Below the pieces are notes generated by a model that searched no databases, had not been told where the DNA came from, and saw nothing but the letters and a program-made list of their open reading frames with translations. From assembly GCF_001494595.1 (NCBI RefSeq), contig NZ_LN929907.1, forward strand, positions 1,307,468 through 1,371,467: a DNA stretch of 64,000 nucleotides, given 5' to 3'. Each line of letters starts with the position of its first letter. Position 1 is the stretch's first letter. The DNA comes from Mycobacterium sp. M26 (GTDB lineage: Bacteria > Actinomycetota > Actinomycetes > Mycobacteriales > Mycobacteriaceae). A program made the translations under genes and the position numbers. This document shows, piece after piece, positions 1-8,421 of the stretch.

Positions 1-474
1 CCGACCATCGATTTGGGTTGTGGCCCAGGACGTCTGGTGGCTCACCTGGTTCGGCGCGGCATACCGGCGCTCGGAGTCGACCAGTCCGAGACGGCCGTCC
101 GGCTGGCCCGGCGCAACGGCGCCCCGGCGCTGCTGCGCGACGTGTTCGACCCGCTACCGGCCACCGGCCGTTGGCGCACAGTGCTGTTGGCCGACGGCAA
201 CGTCGGGCTGGCCGGCGACCCGCGGCGGGTACTGCGCCGGGCTGCCGAGCTGATGTCGCGCGGGGGGCACTGCGTGGTCGAATTCGATCCCGCGGTCGCC
301 GGGGTTCGTGCCAGTTGGGTGCGGCTGGAATCCTCGCGCAGTATCGGCCCGTGGTTCCGGTGGGCGGCGGTGGGGATCGATTGTGCGGCCGCGCTGGCCG
401 ATGAGGTCGGGCTGGCCTTGGCGTCGATTCACCCAATCGGCAACCGCGTCGTGGCTACACTCGCGCTGTCATGA
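1..474 (+). CDS. SAM-dependent methyltransferase, 5' end outside window
   Basis: The reading frame is open from base 1 and reads PTIDLGCGPGRLVAHL, the glycine-rich motif I of class I SAM-dependent methyltransferases, followed by an acidic residue at the end of the next strand (GVDQS). The N-terminus lies outside the window, so any internal start would cut motif I. The stop TGA overlaps the ATG of the next gene (ATGA at 471-474), so the two are probably translationally coupled. The substrate cannot be told from the sequence. Its pairing with a molybdenum oxidoreductase is suggestive of a shared operon only. Confidence 0.8.
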   Translation, partial: PTIDLGCGPGRLVAHLVRRGIPALGVDQSETAVRLARRNGAPALLRDVFDPLPATGRWRTVLLADGNVGLAGDPRRVLRRAAELMSRGGHCVVEFDPAVAGVRASWVRLESSRSIGPWFRWAAVGIDCAAALADEVGLALASIHPIGNRVVATLALS

Positions 475-1607
475 CGGCGGAGTCGACCACCGCCACCAAG
501 TACTCCTTGCGTGGCACCGCGGTGACGGCCCGGGTGGGGGTCGCACTCGGTATCGCCGTGACCATCTGCTTCATCACCGGCCTGGTCAGCCATTTCATCC
601 AGCATCCGCAGCCGTGGTTCTTCTGGCCCACCCGCCCGGTGTGGCTTTACCAGTTCACCCAGGGCCTGCACGTGATCGCCGGGATCGCCGCGATCCCGCT
701 TCTGGTGGTCAAGCTGTGGTCGGTGTACCCGAAGCTGTTCGAGCGCCCCATCATCGGTGGGCTGACCCGGCAGCTGGAGCGCGCCTCGATCCTGGTTCTG
801 GTGGGCTCCATGCTGTTTCAGCTGTCCACCGGCGTCATGAACATCGCGCAGTGGTATGCCTTCAAGTTCTTCTTCACCACCAGCCATTACGCGATGGCCT
901 ACGTCGCCGCGGGTGCGGTGCTGGTGCACATCGCGGTGAAGCTGCCGGTCATCCGGCGTGCACTGGGCGAACCACTCGATGACATCCCCACCGGTGAACT
1001 GATGCCGCACCGCGGTCCGAGTCGCCGGGCCGTGCTGGGCGGAACCTGGCTTGCGGTCGGGGCTGCGACGGTTCTCACTGCGGGGCAGACGGTTTCGTGG
1101 CTTCGGCATGTCAGCCTGCTGGCGCCGCGGTCCGGCAACGGGCCGCAGGGCGTTCCGGTGAACCGGACGGCGTGGGCGGCCGGGGTGATCCGACCTGCGC
1201 AGTCGCCGGACTATCGGCTGACTGTCGTCAACGGGGCGACCACCAAAGCCTTCTCGCTGGACGAACTGGCCGCCATGCCGCAGACCACGCACCGGCTGCC
1301 GATCGCGTGCGTCGAGGGATGGAGCGCCACTGCAGACTGGACCGGTGTGGTTCTTGCCGATCTGGTGAAAGCGGTGGGTGGTCAACCTGATTCGGATGTC
1401 CGGATGATCTCGCTGGAGCGGCCGGGTCCCTACTCGCGCACCGTGCTTCCGGCTCGCCATGCCCGTGACTCGATGACGCTGATCGCGCTGAAGCTCAACG
1501 GTGAGACCTTGGATCTCGACCACGGGTATCCGTGTCGTCTGATCGCCCCGACGCGACCCGGTGTGCTGCAAACGAAATGGCTGACCCGGATCGAGGTGGT
1601 CCAGTGA
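471..1607 (+). CDS. Membrane-anchored molybdopterin-dependent oxidoreductase (sulfite-oxidase fold), Rv0218-like
   Basis: 378 aa. The N-terminal ~200 residues hold about five hydrophobic segments with histidines in membrane context (SHFIQHPQP, GLHVIAG, HYAMAYVAAGAVLVHI), like a cytochrome b561-type heme anchor. The C-terminal half (about 230-378) is an oxidoreductase molybdopterin-binding domain: IACVEGWS places Cys280 where sulfite-oxidase-type enzymes bind molybdenum, followed by W-x-GV. Such a fusion would pass electrons between a periplasmic molybdenum centre and the membrane. Substrate unknown. The ATG overlaps the previous stop by four bases and the gene overlaps the next start (GTGA at 1604-1607), giving a three-gene coupled operon. 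The heme role is inferred from histidine placement. Confidence 0.8.
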   Translation: MTAESTTATKYSLRGTAVTARVGVALGIAVTICFITGLVSHFIQHPQPWFFWPTRPVWLYQFTQGLHVIAGIAAIPLLVVKLWSVYPKLFERPIIGGLTRQLERASILVLVGSMLFQLSTGVMNIAQWYAFKFFFTTSHYAMAYVAAGAVLVHIAVKLPVIRRALGEPLDDIPTGELMPHRGPSRRAVLGGTWLAVGAATVLTAGQTVSWLRHVSLLAPRSGNGPQGVPVNRTAWAAGVIRPAQSPDYRLTVVNGATTKAFSLDELAAMPQTTHRLPIACVEGWSATADWTGVVLADLVKAVGGQPDSDVRMISLERPGPYSRTVLPARHARDSMTLIALKLNGETLDLDHGYPCRLIAPTRPGVLQTKWLTRIEVVQ

Positions 1608-2083
1608 CCGCGATCAGGGGGCTGTTACTGCTGGCAGGCCTGGCTGTCGGTGTCTACGGTGCAGTGCTGTTGTGGGACAACTCCACTGAGGTGATCATCC
1701 GCATCGTGGCATGGTCGCTGATCGGTGTGCTCCTACACGACGCGGTGTTCGCGCCGCTCTGCCTGGCGCTCGGCTTTGCCGGCCGGCGACTACTCCCGCA
1801 CAAGTGGTGGACGCCGGTTCTGGTGGCCGGACTCTTGACGGTGGTGCTGGTCGCCTTGGCCATTCCGGTCTACTCCAAGCCTGGACAGCATCTGGACAAC
1901 TTGACCGTGCTGGACCGCAACTATCAGGCGGGGTTCTGGATCGCGCTTGCGGTGGTGTGGGGTGCGGCGCTGCTGTACCTCGTCGGTGACCGGCTGCTAC
2001 CAGTTCGTCAGGATCAGGTGGTTCAGCAGCAGGGCTCCGATGACGTTGAGACTCAACCACCACCGGTGGGTGCGGGCGGGTAA
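1604..2083 (+). CDS. Small integral membrane protein (Rv0219-like)
   Basis: 159 aa, starting at the GTG inside the GTGA overlap with the molybdoenzyme stop, which is the reason for preferring it over upstream starts. It has about four hydrophobic segments (residues 3-22, 29-50, 65-88, 108-128) and a short polar tail. No catalytic motif is visible. Coupling to the molybdoenzyme suggests an accessory or subunit role, which is inference. Its last 87 bases overlap the 3' end of the convergent gene on the other strand. Confidence 0.72.
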   Translation: MTAIRGLLLLAGLAVGVYGAVLLWDNSTEVIIRIVAWSLIGVLLHDAVFAPLCLALGFAGRRLLPHKWWTPVLVAGLLTVVLVALAIPVYSKPGQHLDNLTVLDRNYQAGFWIALAVVWGAALLYLVGDRLLPVRQDQVVQQQGSDDVETQPPPVGAGG

Positions 2084-3352
2084 CAGCGCGCCCGCGGCCG
2101 TCAGCCACACCTCGAACGGCAACCAGATCCGTTCGGTCTCGGCCTTCGACAGCATGGACAGATCGGCGAACACGATCGCCGCCAACGCCGCGAGCACCAG
2201 CATGTGCAGGCCCGAACGTCGCTTGATCGCGGCGATGTCGAACACCCGGCCGATACCCGCGACGGTGCCCAGGCCGACGGCGCACACCACCGAGGCGAAG
2301 TTGGCCCAGCCCCAGTACTGGAACGGCCGATTCGTGGCGATACCTTGCCAGTAGCGTTGCTGGACAAGGGTGTAGCCGTCGAACCACCAGAACCCGGCGA
2401 CCGCGAACACCGCGACGATCGCCAGTGCGGCCAGCACAGCCGGAACCAGGGTCCGAACAGCGGTGCGCCAGTCGGCGGCGCAGATCAGCACGGCCACCGC
2501 GGGCAGCGCCATCAGTCCCAGGCCGTAGTTCAGGAAGATGCCCCAGCCGAGCAGGAGACCCGCCCCGGCCGCGGCAACCCACGGATAGCGCACACGCTGG
2601 CGAACGGCCAACGCCAGCAACGCGATACCCCACGCGGCAACACCGGCGAAGTACCCGTCGGCCGACACGGCGATCCAGATGGCGGTAGGGGCCACCGCCA
2701 CGAACGGCGCCGCAAGCCGTGCCGTGGCTTCGTCACTGAGCGCACGCACCGCGACGATCACCGCTGCGGCCGCCGACGAGCCGATCAGGACGCACCACAA
2801 CCCGGCCCACGCCCCACCGCCGAGCCCGATGCGGTCGAGCCAGACGAACGTCAGCAGCGCGCCCGGGGGATGGCCTGAGACGTGGGTGATCCACGAATTC
2901 GGCTGGAAATCCAGGATTCTGCTGGAGAAGGTACGCACGGCCTCCGGAATGTCGGTGATCGTCGGCACCTGACGCAGATACTCGTGGCGGGCGGTGAGCC
3001 GGCCGGCGAAGCCGCGCTGCCAGCCGTCGATCATGGCCAGCGCGAACGCCCAGGCGAACGAGGTTGCCCAGACCGTGAATGTCAGTGCGCGCCAGGACAG
3101 TCGCTGGGCAATCGAGCTGCCCCAGATCACGGCGGCAAGGCCGATCAGGATGGCTGGAACCGTGCCCCAGCCGACATGTGCATTCCACCAACCGAAGATC
3201 GGGGCGGTCTGCGCGAAGCTGTTGATCTGCTCGGGCGTGCTGTTGATCAGCGGAGTGACGATGCCGAGGTTCAGGTGGGGGACGACGAAGGCTGCCACCA
3301 CCAGGAGCATGCCGACGCTGACTGCAATCGCTTCCTTGCGCCCGATGCTCAC
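1997..3352 (-). CDS. Integral membrane protein, Rv0541c-like
   Basis: 451 aa with roughly ten or more hydrophobic segments and the start MSIGRKEAIAVSVGML. Length and position next to menE match M. tuberculosis Rv0541c, annotated there as an integral membrane protein of unknown function. A large loop after the second or third segment (GWQRGFAGRLTARHEYL...HVSGHPPGALLTFVWLD) resembles the periplasmic region of polytopic glycosyltransferase-like (GT-C) membrane proteins, but no catalytic residue can be assigned. The 3' end overlaps the convergent gene by 87 bases. Confidence 0.78.
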   Translation of the reverse strand: MSIGRKEAIAVSVGMLLVVAAFVVPHLNLGIVTPLINSTPEQINSFAQTAPIFGWWNAHVGWGTVPAILIGLAAVIWGSSIAQRLSWRALTFTVWATSFAWAFALAMIDGWQRGFAGRLTARHEYLRQVPTITDIPEAVRTFSSRILDFQPNSWITHVSGHPPGALLTFVWLDRIGLGGGAWAGLWCVLIGSSAAAAVIVAVRALSDEATARLAAPFVAVAPTAIWIAVSADGYFAGVAAWGIALLALAVRQRVRYPWVAAAGAGLLLGWGIFLNYGLGLMALPAVAVLICAADWRTAVRTLVPAVLAALAIVAVFAVAGFWWFDGYTLVQQRYWQGIATNRPFQYWGWANFASVVCAVGLGTVAGIGRVFDIAAIKRRSGLHMLVLAALAAIVFADLSMLSKAETERIWLPFEVWLTAAGALLPARTHRWWLSLNVIGALLLNHLILTNW

Positions 3353-3386
3353 AAGTATTCAGAGTACGGACCGGGCGGGGCTCAGG

Positions 3387-3740
3387 TCACGACGGTGTCT
3401 GGCCGGATTGGCGTCGTTGTTCGGATTCCAGCGTGCTTTGCAGTGTTCCCGGGCTGGGTTCGGGGATGACCTGAGTCCAGCAGCGCACACTCACCGACGA
3501 GAAGGCGCCCAACCGGTTGTAGGGCTCAGAACTGATGAACTCGATTGCGGCATCTTCGCTGGCCGCTTCGATCACCATGACCATGCTCTGCGGCGGGCCG
3601 TCGCTCCTCAACCGGGCGGGGCCACCGAAGAGAATGCGGTACTGATTGGCGATCAGGAACTCGTAATGCGCTGCGCGCGCGGCAGCCATGGTCTCGAGGC
3701 GGTCAAGGGAGATGACGCATTCCAGGAGGTAGCGGGGCAT
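3387..3740 (-). CDS. YciI-like protein
   Basis: 117 aa. The start MPRYLLECVISLDRLETMAAARAAH and the pattern GPARLRSDGPPQSMVMVIEAASEDAAIEFISSEPYNRLGAF match the YciI/DGPF dimeric alpha-beta barrel fold, with residues P-Y-x-x-x-G in the second half. Biochemical role of this family is mostly unknown; some members act on small reactive molecules. It lies two bases downstream of the DJ-1-like gene and is the last gene of a three-gene operon. The C-terminal ~20 residues are polar and probably disordered. Confidence 0.8.
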   Translation of the reverse strand: MPRYLLECVISLDRLETMAAARAAHYEFLIANQYRILFGGPARLRSDGPPQSMVMVIEAASEDAAIEFISSEPYNRLGAFSSVSVRCWTQVIPEPSPGTLQSTLESEQRRQSGQTPS

Positions 3741-3742
3741 GG

Positions 3743-4426
3743 TCAGCGCACTCCGGTCCGGAGAACAGCCAGGAATGCTTCCGCCGTCGCAGACGCCGAC
3801 GCGGGGTTCTGGCCGGTCACCAACAAGCCATCCGTCTCGACGTGGACGGTACCGGGCGACTGCTCGACGAAGTCGGCTCCTTCGGCAATCATTCTGTCCT
3901 GCAAGGAGAACGGCATATGTTCGAAAAGCGCGTCGGCGGCATCTTCGCCATGGGTGAAGCCGGTGACCCGGCGGCGGTGTAGCAGCGTCGAACCGTCACT
4001 GAGCGCGACCTCCAGCAGCGCCGCGGGACCGTGACACACCGCCGCAACGGGCTTGCCCTGCTCCCACGCTGCCGCGATCACCTGTTTGGTGCCGGGATCG
4101 CTTGCCAGATCGAACATCGGGCCATGCCCGCCGGGGACGAATATGCCGTCGACGTCGTCGATGTGGATCGAGTCCAGGCGCACGGTGGCGTTCAGGGCGG
4201 CCAGTGCATCGCGGACGTCGGCGATCTGGTCGCGGCTCGGATACCCGCGAGGGTCGACGGGTGCTGGTCCGCCGTGCGGGCTGGCGACGATCACGTCCGC
4301 ACCGGCGAGCGTGAGAGCCGCGTACGGTTCGGCGAACTCGGAGAACCAGACACCCGTGGTGGGACGACCGTCGATATCGCCGTGGTTGGTGACGATCATC
4401 AGGATTCGATGCCTCTTGTCGGTCAC
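3743..4426 (-). CDS. DJ-1/PfpI (type 1 glutamine amidotransferase-like) protein
   Basis: 227 aa from the GTG at 4426, chosen because that GTG forms a GTGA overlap with the upstream gene's stop; longer frames run into that gene. The core reads RILMIVTNHGDIDGRPTTGVWFSEFAEPY and contains the nucleophile elbow A-V-C-H-G-P-A with its cysteine, typical of Hsp31-like DJ-1/PfpI proteins (chaperones, glyoxalases, proteases). Middle gene of an operon with a beta-propeller protein and a YciI-like protein, facing an AraC-type regulator. Substrate unknown. Confidence 0.83.
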   Translation of the reverse strand: MTDKRHRILMIVTNHGDIDGRPTTGVWFSEFAEPYAALTLAGADVIVASPHGGPAPVDPRGYPSRDQIADVRDALAALNATVRLDSIHIDDVDGIFVPGGHGPMFDLASDPGTKQVIAAAWEQGKPVAAVCHGPAALLEVALSDGSTLLHRRRVTGFTHGEDAADALFEHMPFSLQDRMIAEGADFVEQSPGTVHVETDGLLVTGQNPASASATAEAFLAVLRTGVR

Positions 4427-5373
4427 CGGCTCTCCTGGGGTGCGGGGAACCCTAGGTGGCGACCGGTGGTCCCAACGTCGAGGCGGACCAGCTTGGCCTC
4501 CTCGACCACGCCGTTCCACGGCATCACGATTCCTCCCGTCGTCGTGACGAACAGGCTGCTGGCCCACTTAGGTGGCCCGAAGGTACACGCCGTGGAGCCG
4601 GGCATTCCCTGGTCGGGTCCTGCCACCGCGACCCGATCGCCGGTCGTCGGATTCAATCGGATCACGGTGTTGTGAATGTGGTTGGCGATGAACAGGTTTC
4701 CATCTGTGGCCACCGCCAGGTCATCCCCGCGCAGCCGCTCTGCGATGACCTCTACAGTTCCGGTCGGCCATCCGGCACTGTCGACCGGGACCGAGAGCAC
4801 CATGGTCCGGTCGGTGTTCGTGACGATCAGCGCACCGTCCGCTGCCTTGATTCCGTTGGCCCCGGGCAACATCGGTTCCGGCGAGATCTTCTGCAAACGC
4901 TCGTCGGCGATCACTACCTGGGATGCGCCGGTCTCGAATTCGATCGCGATCACCGTGCCGGCAATGGAGTCGACGGCATAGCCGAAGCCGGCCGGGCCGG
5001 GGGTGAACCCGTTGAGGAAAAGCGTGTCCGGGATCGCCGCGATCTCGGACACCGCCCCGGAATCGGCGACGTGGTAAAGATGGTGAGGTCCTTGTCCCGG
5101 CTCGCCGCCCACCACGAACACGCCGTCGGATCCGGCGATCACACCGGCCGGCGCCGTGGGCATCGGGGCCCAGAGATGGCGCTCGCCGTCGATGCTCACC
5201 CGGTGCACCTCGTGCCGATTGTGCACTGTCACAGCGAAATCACCGCTCGGAAGAAGCGCGATGTTCTCCACGAAGGTGCCTACCGGCCAGGTAGTGATCA
5301 CCTGATGTTCAACCGGGTCAAAGGCTGCCTGGTCATGTTCACCGGGTTGGCCGACCATCGCTCCTGCGTTCAT
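4423..5373 (-). CDS. SMP-30/gluconolactonase-like beta-propeller protein
   Basis: 316 aa. Repeated blade-like strands (VENIALLPSGDFAVTVHN, APAGVIAGSDGVFVVGG, LPGANGIKAADGALIVTN, GDDLAVATDGNLFIANH) are spaced as in six-bladed SMP-30/strictosidine-synthase propellers, and N-G-I/N-H-I elements could hold a metal ion. No signal peptide is evident. First gene of the operon; ATG at 5373 has no good ribosome-binding site, and a second ATG at 5358 is possible. The divergent AraC regulator starts about 100 bases away and may control it. Activity (lactonase or other) is not determinable here. Confidence 0.75.
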   Translation of the reverse strand: MNAGAMVGQPGEHDQAAFDPVEHQVITTWPVGTFVENIALLPSGDFAVTVHNRHEVHRVSIDGERHLWAPMPTAPAGVIAGSDGVFVVGGEPGQGPHHLYHVADSGAVSEIAAIPDTLFLNGFTPGPAGFGYAVDSIAGTVIAIEFETGASQVVIADERLQKISPEPMLPGANGIKAADGALIVTNTDRTMVLSVPVDSAGWPTGTVEVIAERLRGDDLAVATDGNLFIANHIHNTVIRLNPTTGDRVAVAGPDQGMPGSTACTFGPPKWASSLFVTTTGGIVMPWNGVVEEAKLVRLDVGTTGRHLGFPAPQESR

Positions 5374-5474
5374 CGGTGCCCAGGATGGTCGGGCGGCGAC
5401 GGATTGTCTTTCACAATGCGCCCGTTACACGATCCGCCGCTATGAAGCGGGATCGATCGTGGTAGACAACCCAG

Positions 5475-6305
5475 GTGATGGCCGACTATCCCGACGTGCC
5501 GAACGGCGCGCGGTGGTCGGTGTCGAGGGTGTTCTTTCCGGCGGGTGACTATGACCATCCGCCGACCGGCCTGCTCCAGCTTCGGGTCGTCCGGCGCGGC
5601 AGCTCCTATGCGTACATCGATTTGGGAGCGGGACTGCGGCGGGTCTACACCCGGCCCGGTGATCTGTTGCTGAGCTTGCCGGACCGGCCTACGGCGTTTC
5701 GGATTGACGATGGCCGTGAGTTGACGCTGCTCCAGGTGGACCCGTCGTTGGCCGACCACTTGGTTCGGCAGGCTGGTGGTGGGGATCTCGATGACCTCGC
5801 GCCGCTGCTGCGGGGCCCTGCTCGCGACGCGGTAGTCGCCGAACTCGCGCGCCGGCTCGAAGGCGGCCAATCCGACACCGAGGCGGCGCAGATGTGGTCG
5901 CTCGGAGTCATCGTCGCCAATGTGCTCAGACTGGCCCAGGGGCAGGAGTCCGACCCGGCCGCGGCACGTCTGACCTCCGCGGCTCTGGCTGCCCTGCTTG
6001 CCGACCTCGAGCAGACACTCGCTGAGCCGTGGACCGTCGACCGGATGGCTGAGCATGTCGGTCTGCCGAGGCGGGTCTTCGCCGCTGCCTTCAAAGAGGC
6101 GACGAGTCTGCCGGCACACCAGTACCTCATGCGCCTGCGGGCGGATCAGGCCGCCGAATTGCTGGGTCGCACGGATCTGCCCATCGCCGCGATCGCACAT
6201 ATGACGGGTTTCTCCGGGCAACCGCATCTGACCAGGTGCCTCAAGCAGCTCAAAGGGACAACGCCCGGCGAGATCCGGCGTTCCCAGCCAGATAGAGGTA
6301 AGTGA
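5475..6305 (+). CDS. AraC-family transcriptional regulator
   Basis: 276 aa. The N-terminal ~150 residues form a cupin-like sensor (ARWSVSRVFFPAGDY, GSSYAYIDLGAGLRRVYTRPGDLLLSLPD). The C-terminal ~100 residues carry two helix-turn-helix motifs ending in IAHMTGFSGQPHLTRCLKQLKGTTPGEIRRS, the AraC/XylS signature. GTG 5475 and ATG 5478 are adjacent alternative starts. It faces the propeller/DJ-1/YciI operon and is its likely regulator. The long dyad serving the next gene overlaps its last codons. Confidence 0.88.
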   Translation: MMADYPDVPNGARWSVSRVFFPAGDYDHPPTGLLQLRVVRRGSSYAYIDLGAGLRRVYTRPGDLLLSLPDRPTAFRIDDGRELTLLQVDPSLADHLVRQAGGGDLDDLAPLLRGPARDAVVAELARRLEGGQSDTEAAQMWSLGVIVANVLRLAQGQESDPAAARLTSAALAALLADLEQTLAEPWTVDRMAEHVGLPRRVFAAAFKEATSLPAHQYLMRLRADQAAELLGRTDLPIAAIAHMTGFSGQPHLTRCLKQLKGTTPGEIRRSQPDRGK

Positions 6306-6347
6306 AAACTAACGGTTGACTGCTGCTTACCGTTAGTTGTAACTTAC
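6298..6347. promoter_or_regulatory. 19-bp-arm inverted repeat overlapping the promoter of the ArsR gene
   Basis: Arms 6298-6316 and 6329-6347 match at 17 of 19 positions; the inner ten bases (AACTAACGGT / ACCGTTAGTT) are perfect. A TTGACT (6316-6321) and a TGTAAC (6338-6343) with 16-base spacing sit inside the dyad, which predicts a start of transcription at about 6350-6352, on or next to the ATG at 6352. This is the layout of an autorepressed ArsR-type operator with a leaderless message. Confidence 0.75.
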
Positions 6348-6351
6348 GGAT

Positions 6352-6678
6352 ATGTCCGCGTCAGCCGTCCTCGACGCCCTCGGCGACAAGACCCGCCGGT
6401 CAATCTTCGAGAAGGTGGCCCGAGGTCCCGTTGCGGTCGGCGTGCTCGCCGACCAACTACCGATATCCCGGCCTGCGGTCTCGCAACATCTACGGGTCCT
6501 CAAAGACGCCGGGCTCGTGGTGGAGACCGCCGTCGGAACCCGGCGGCTCTATCGCGTCAACCAGGCCGGATTGGCGGCCGTGCGGGCCTATTTCGACAGC
6601 TTCTGGGAAACCACCCTCGACAACTTCGCGCTATTGGCCGAGGCCGAAGCGCATCGCAAGGAAGGACGCCACCGATGA
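6352..6678 (+). CDS. ArsR-family winged-helix repressor
   Basis: 108 aa. SAVLDALGDKTRRSIFEKVARGPVAVGVLADQLPISRPAVSQHLRVLKDAGLVVETAVGTRRLYRVN is a classic ArsR winged helix (recognition helix SRPAVSQHLRVLKDAG). It lacks the CxCxxC metal motif of ArsR/SmtB metal sensors and has the C-terminal YFDSFWETTLDNF segment seen in ArsR proteins paired with SRPBCC genes. There is no ribosome-binding site, in line with leaderless initiation at 6352. Stop and next start overlap as ATGA. Confidence 0.92.
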   Translation: MSASAVLDALGDKTRRSIFEKVARGPVAVGVLADQLPISRPAVSQHLRVLKDAGLVVETAVGTRRLYRVNQAGLAAVRAYFDSFWETTLDNFALLAEAEAHRKEGRHR

Positions 6679-7151
6679 CCATTCAGTCCGATTCCGACGT
6701 ACACGTCACCCGCACCATCGGCGTGCCGCTGGCACCTGAGGCCGCTTTTGATCTGTTCACCGCCCGCATGTCGGAGTTCTGGCCGGCCAGTCATTCGATC
6801 GGCGCAGCGCCCTTCGAGGCTGTGGTGATCGAACCCTGGATCGGCGGGCGCTGGTACGAGCGCAGTGCCGACGGCAGCGAATGTCAGTGGGGACGGGTGC
6901 TGGCGTGGGAGCCGCCGCATCGCCTGGTGCTCGCCTGGCAGCTCGATGCGGACTGGCGCTACGACCCAGAGTTCGAAACCGATGTCGACATCACCTTCGT
7001 CGAATCCGAACCGGGGCACACGAAACTTGCCTTGCGGCATGGTCATTTGGAGCGTTTCGGCGATCGGGCGGACGAGCTGAAGGCAGTCTTCTCCTCGCCC
7101 AATGGCTGGGGCGGAATCCTCGACGCCTACCGTGCCGTCGGCGCACACTAG
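6675..7151 (+). CDS. SRPBCC (AHSA1-type) protein
   Basis: 158 aa. HVTRTIGVPLAPEAAFDLFTARMSEFWP, IEPWIGGRWYER, WGRVLAWEPPHRLVLAWQ and the C-terminal helix GWGGILDAYRAVG define the START-like activator-of-Hsp90/SRPBCC fold, which binds hydrophobic ligands. Coupled to the ArsR repressor by a four-base ATGA overlap, the usual arrangement for this pair. Its stop overlaps that of the convergent gene in the four bases CTAG (7148-7151). Confidence 0.9.
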   Translation: MTIQSDSDVHVTRTIGVPLAPEAAFDLFTARMSEFWPASHSIGAAPFEAVVIEPWIGGRWYERSADGSECQWGRVLAWEPPHRLVLAWQLDADWRYDPEFETDVDITFVESEPGHTKLALRHGHLERFGDRADELKAVFSSPNGWGGILDAYRAVGAH

Positions 7152-7537
7152 GGCCAGCTGGCCCACGAAGTCACGGCGATCCGGATTACCGGTCCATCCA
7201 GCGAAACCGTTTCGTACTGAGGGTATTTCGCCCGCAGCAACGCCAGTGCGTGCTCGAACTCCGGTCCCTCGGTGAGCACCGCCGCGATTCCGTCGGCCCG
7301 CACCCACCACAGCTGCGACCAGTCCTCGTCGTATTGGTCGACCAGAACGCTCACTGCCGGGTTCGCGGCGATATTGGCCAGGCGGCGTAGACGATTCGTC
7401 GACTTCGGCTTACCGTCCACCGCGGTGTACACCACATCTCCGTCGGCGGCGAACACAATCGGCACCGTATGCGGGCGGCCCTCCGGAGTGACCGTGGCCA
7501 GCCGCGCGACAGGCGCGGACGCGAAGCGCGAACTCAC
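7148..7537 (-). CDS. PPOX-class F420-dependent oxidoreductase (Rv0121 family)
   Basis: 129 aa. FASAPVARLATVTPEGRPHTVPIVFAADGDVVYTAVDGKPKST and VSVLVDQYDEDWSQLWWVRADG are characteristic of the split-beta-barrel, F420-binding PPOX family of mycobacteria and relatives. The family reduces quinones, biliverdin or other substrates with F420H2; the substrate here is unknown. The GTG start overlaps the stop of the upstream hydrolase by four bases (GTGA), indicating coupled expression. Confidence 0.87.
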   Translation of the reverse strand: MSSRFASAPVARLATVTPEGRPHTVPIVFAADGDVVYTAVDGKPKSTNRLRRLANIAANPAVSVLVDQYDEDWSQLWWVRADGIAAVLTEGPEFEHALALLRAKYPQYETVSLDGPVIRIAVTSWASWP

Positions 7538-8406
7538 ACCTGGGTGGCGGGCTGATCGACGACGGCACCCGGTGTGCTGGCGATGAAGTCCTCGATCAGG
7601 TCGACCACCTCCATCGGCCGCTCCACTTGAGGGAAATGGCCCACCCCGGACAGCACTTCCAGCCGGACGTCGGGCCGGGTCTCCTGCACGGCGTAGGCAT
7701 GCTGGACCGGAATGATGGCGTCTTCGTCGCCCCAGATCGCCATGGTCGGCAGATCGGCTTTGACGTGCAGGCGGTTCAGCGCGCTGACGGCCTGGCCGCG
7801 ATAGTCCACCACCGAGCGCAGCGTGCGCAGGAACGCCTGACGGGTTTCGGGATCGGAGAACGAACTGTAGGCATTCCAGATCTCGGCGCCGCGCGGGGAT
7901 TCCACACCCATCTTGGCGAAGAAGGAGCGGACCTTCTCGCCGACCGACAGCACCGGCGGCGGCGCGATGATCGGCATGATCAGCTCGGCCCCGGGCGCCG
8001 ACAGCAGGCGCAGGGTCCAGCCGACGTCGGGACCCAGCCCACCGCTGCCGATGAGGATCAGCCGCTCGGCGTAGTCGGGGTGCTGATAGACGAACTGCAT
8101 CGCCACGCCACCACCGAGCGAGTGCCCGACCACCGTGGCCCGTGCCACGCCGATCTCGTCGAGCAGATCGCGCAGCGAGACCGCGAAGGCGCCCAGTGAA
8201 TAGTCGCTGCGGGGTTTGGCCGAGTGACCGTGGCCGAGCAGGTCGGGCGCCACCACGCGGTAGCGACGCGACAGCGGACGGATCACCGAACGCCAGGTCT
8301 GTGAACTGCCGGCCATCCCGTGTAGGAGCAGGATCACCTCGCCCTGACCCTCGTCGAGGTAGGCCACTTGGTCACCGTGCAGGTCGAGATACTTCAGCTC
8401 GCCCAT
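7534..8406 (-). CDS. Alpha/beta-fold hydrolase
   Basis: 290 aa. The nucleophile elbow GHSLGGG (Ser), GDEDAIIP (Asp) and GVGHFPQ (His) form a full Ser-Asp-His triad, with the oxyanion segment HGMAG near residue 30 and a cap domain around 130-200. No signal peptide. ATG 8406 has a GGAGG ribosome-binding site just upstream. It is translationally coupled to the F420-dependent oxidoreductase, and a perfect 16-bp palindrome lies 16 bases upstream of the start, so this two-gene unit is probably under a dedicated repressor. Confidence 0.88.
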   Translation of the reverse strand: MGELKYLDLHGDQVAYLDEGQGEVILLLHGMAGSSQTWRSVIRPLSRRYRVVAPDLLGHGHSAKPRSDYSLGAFAVSLRDLLDEIGVARATVVGHSLGGGVAMQFVYQHPDYAERLILIGSGGLGPDVGWTLRLLSAPGAELIMPIIAPPPVLSVGEKVRSFFAKMGVESPRGAEIWNAYSSFSDPETRQAFLRTLRSVVDYRGQAVSALNRLHVKADLPTMAIWGDEDAIIPVQHAYAVQETRPDVRLEVLSGVGHFPQVERPMEVVDLIEDFIASTPGAVVDQPATQV

Positions 8407-8421
8407 AGAAGACCTCCTTCA

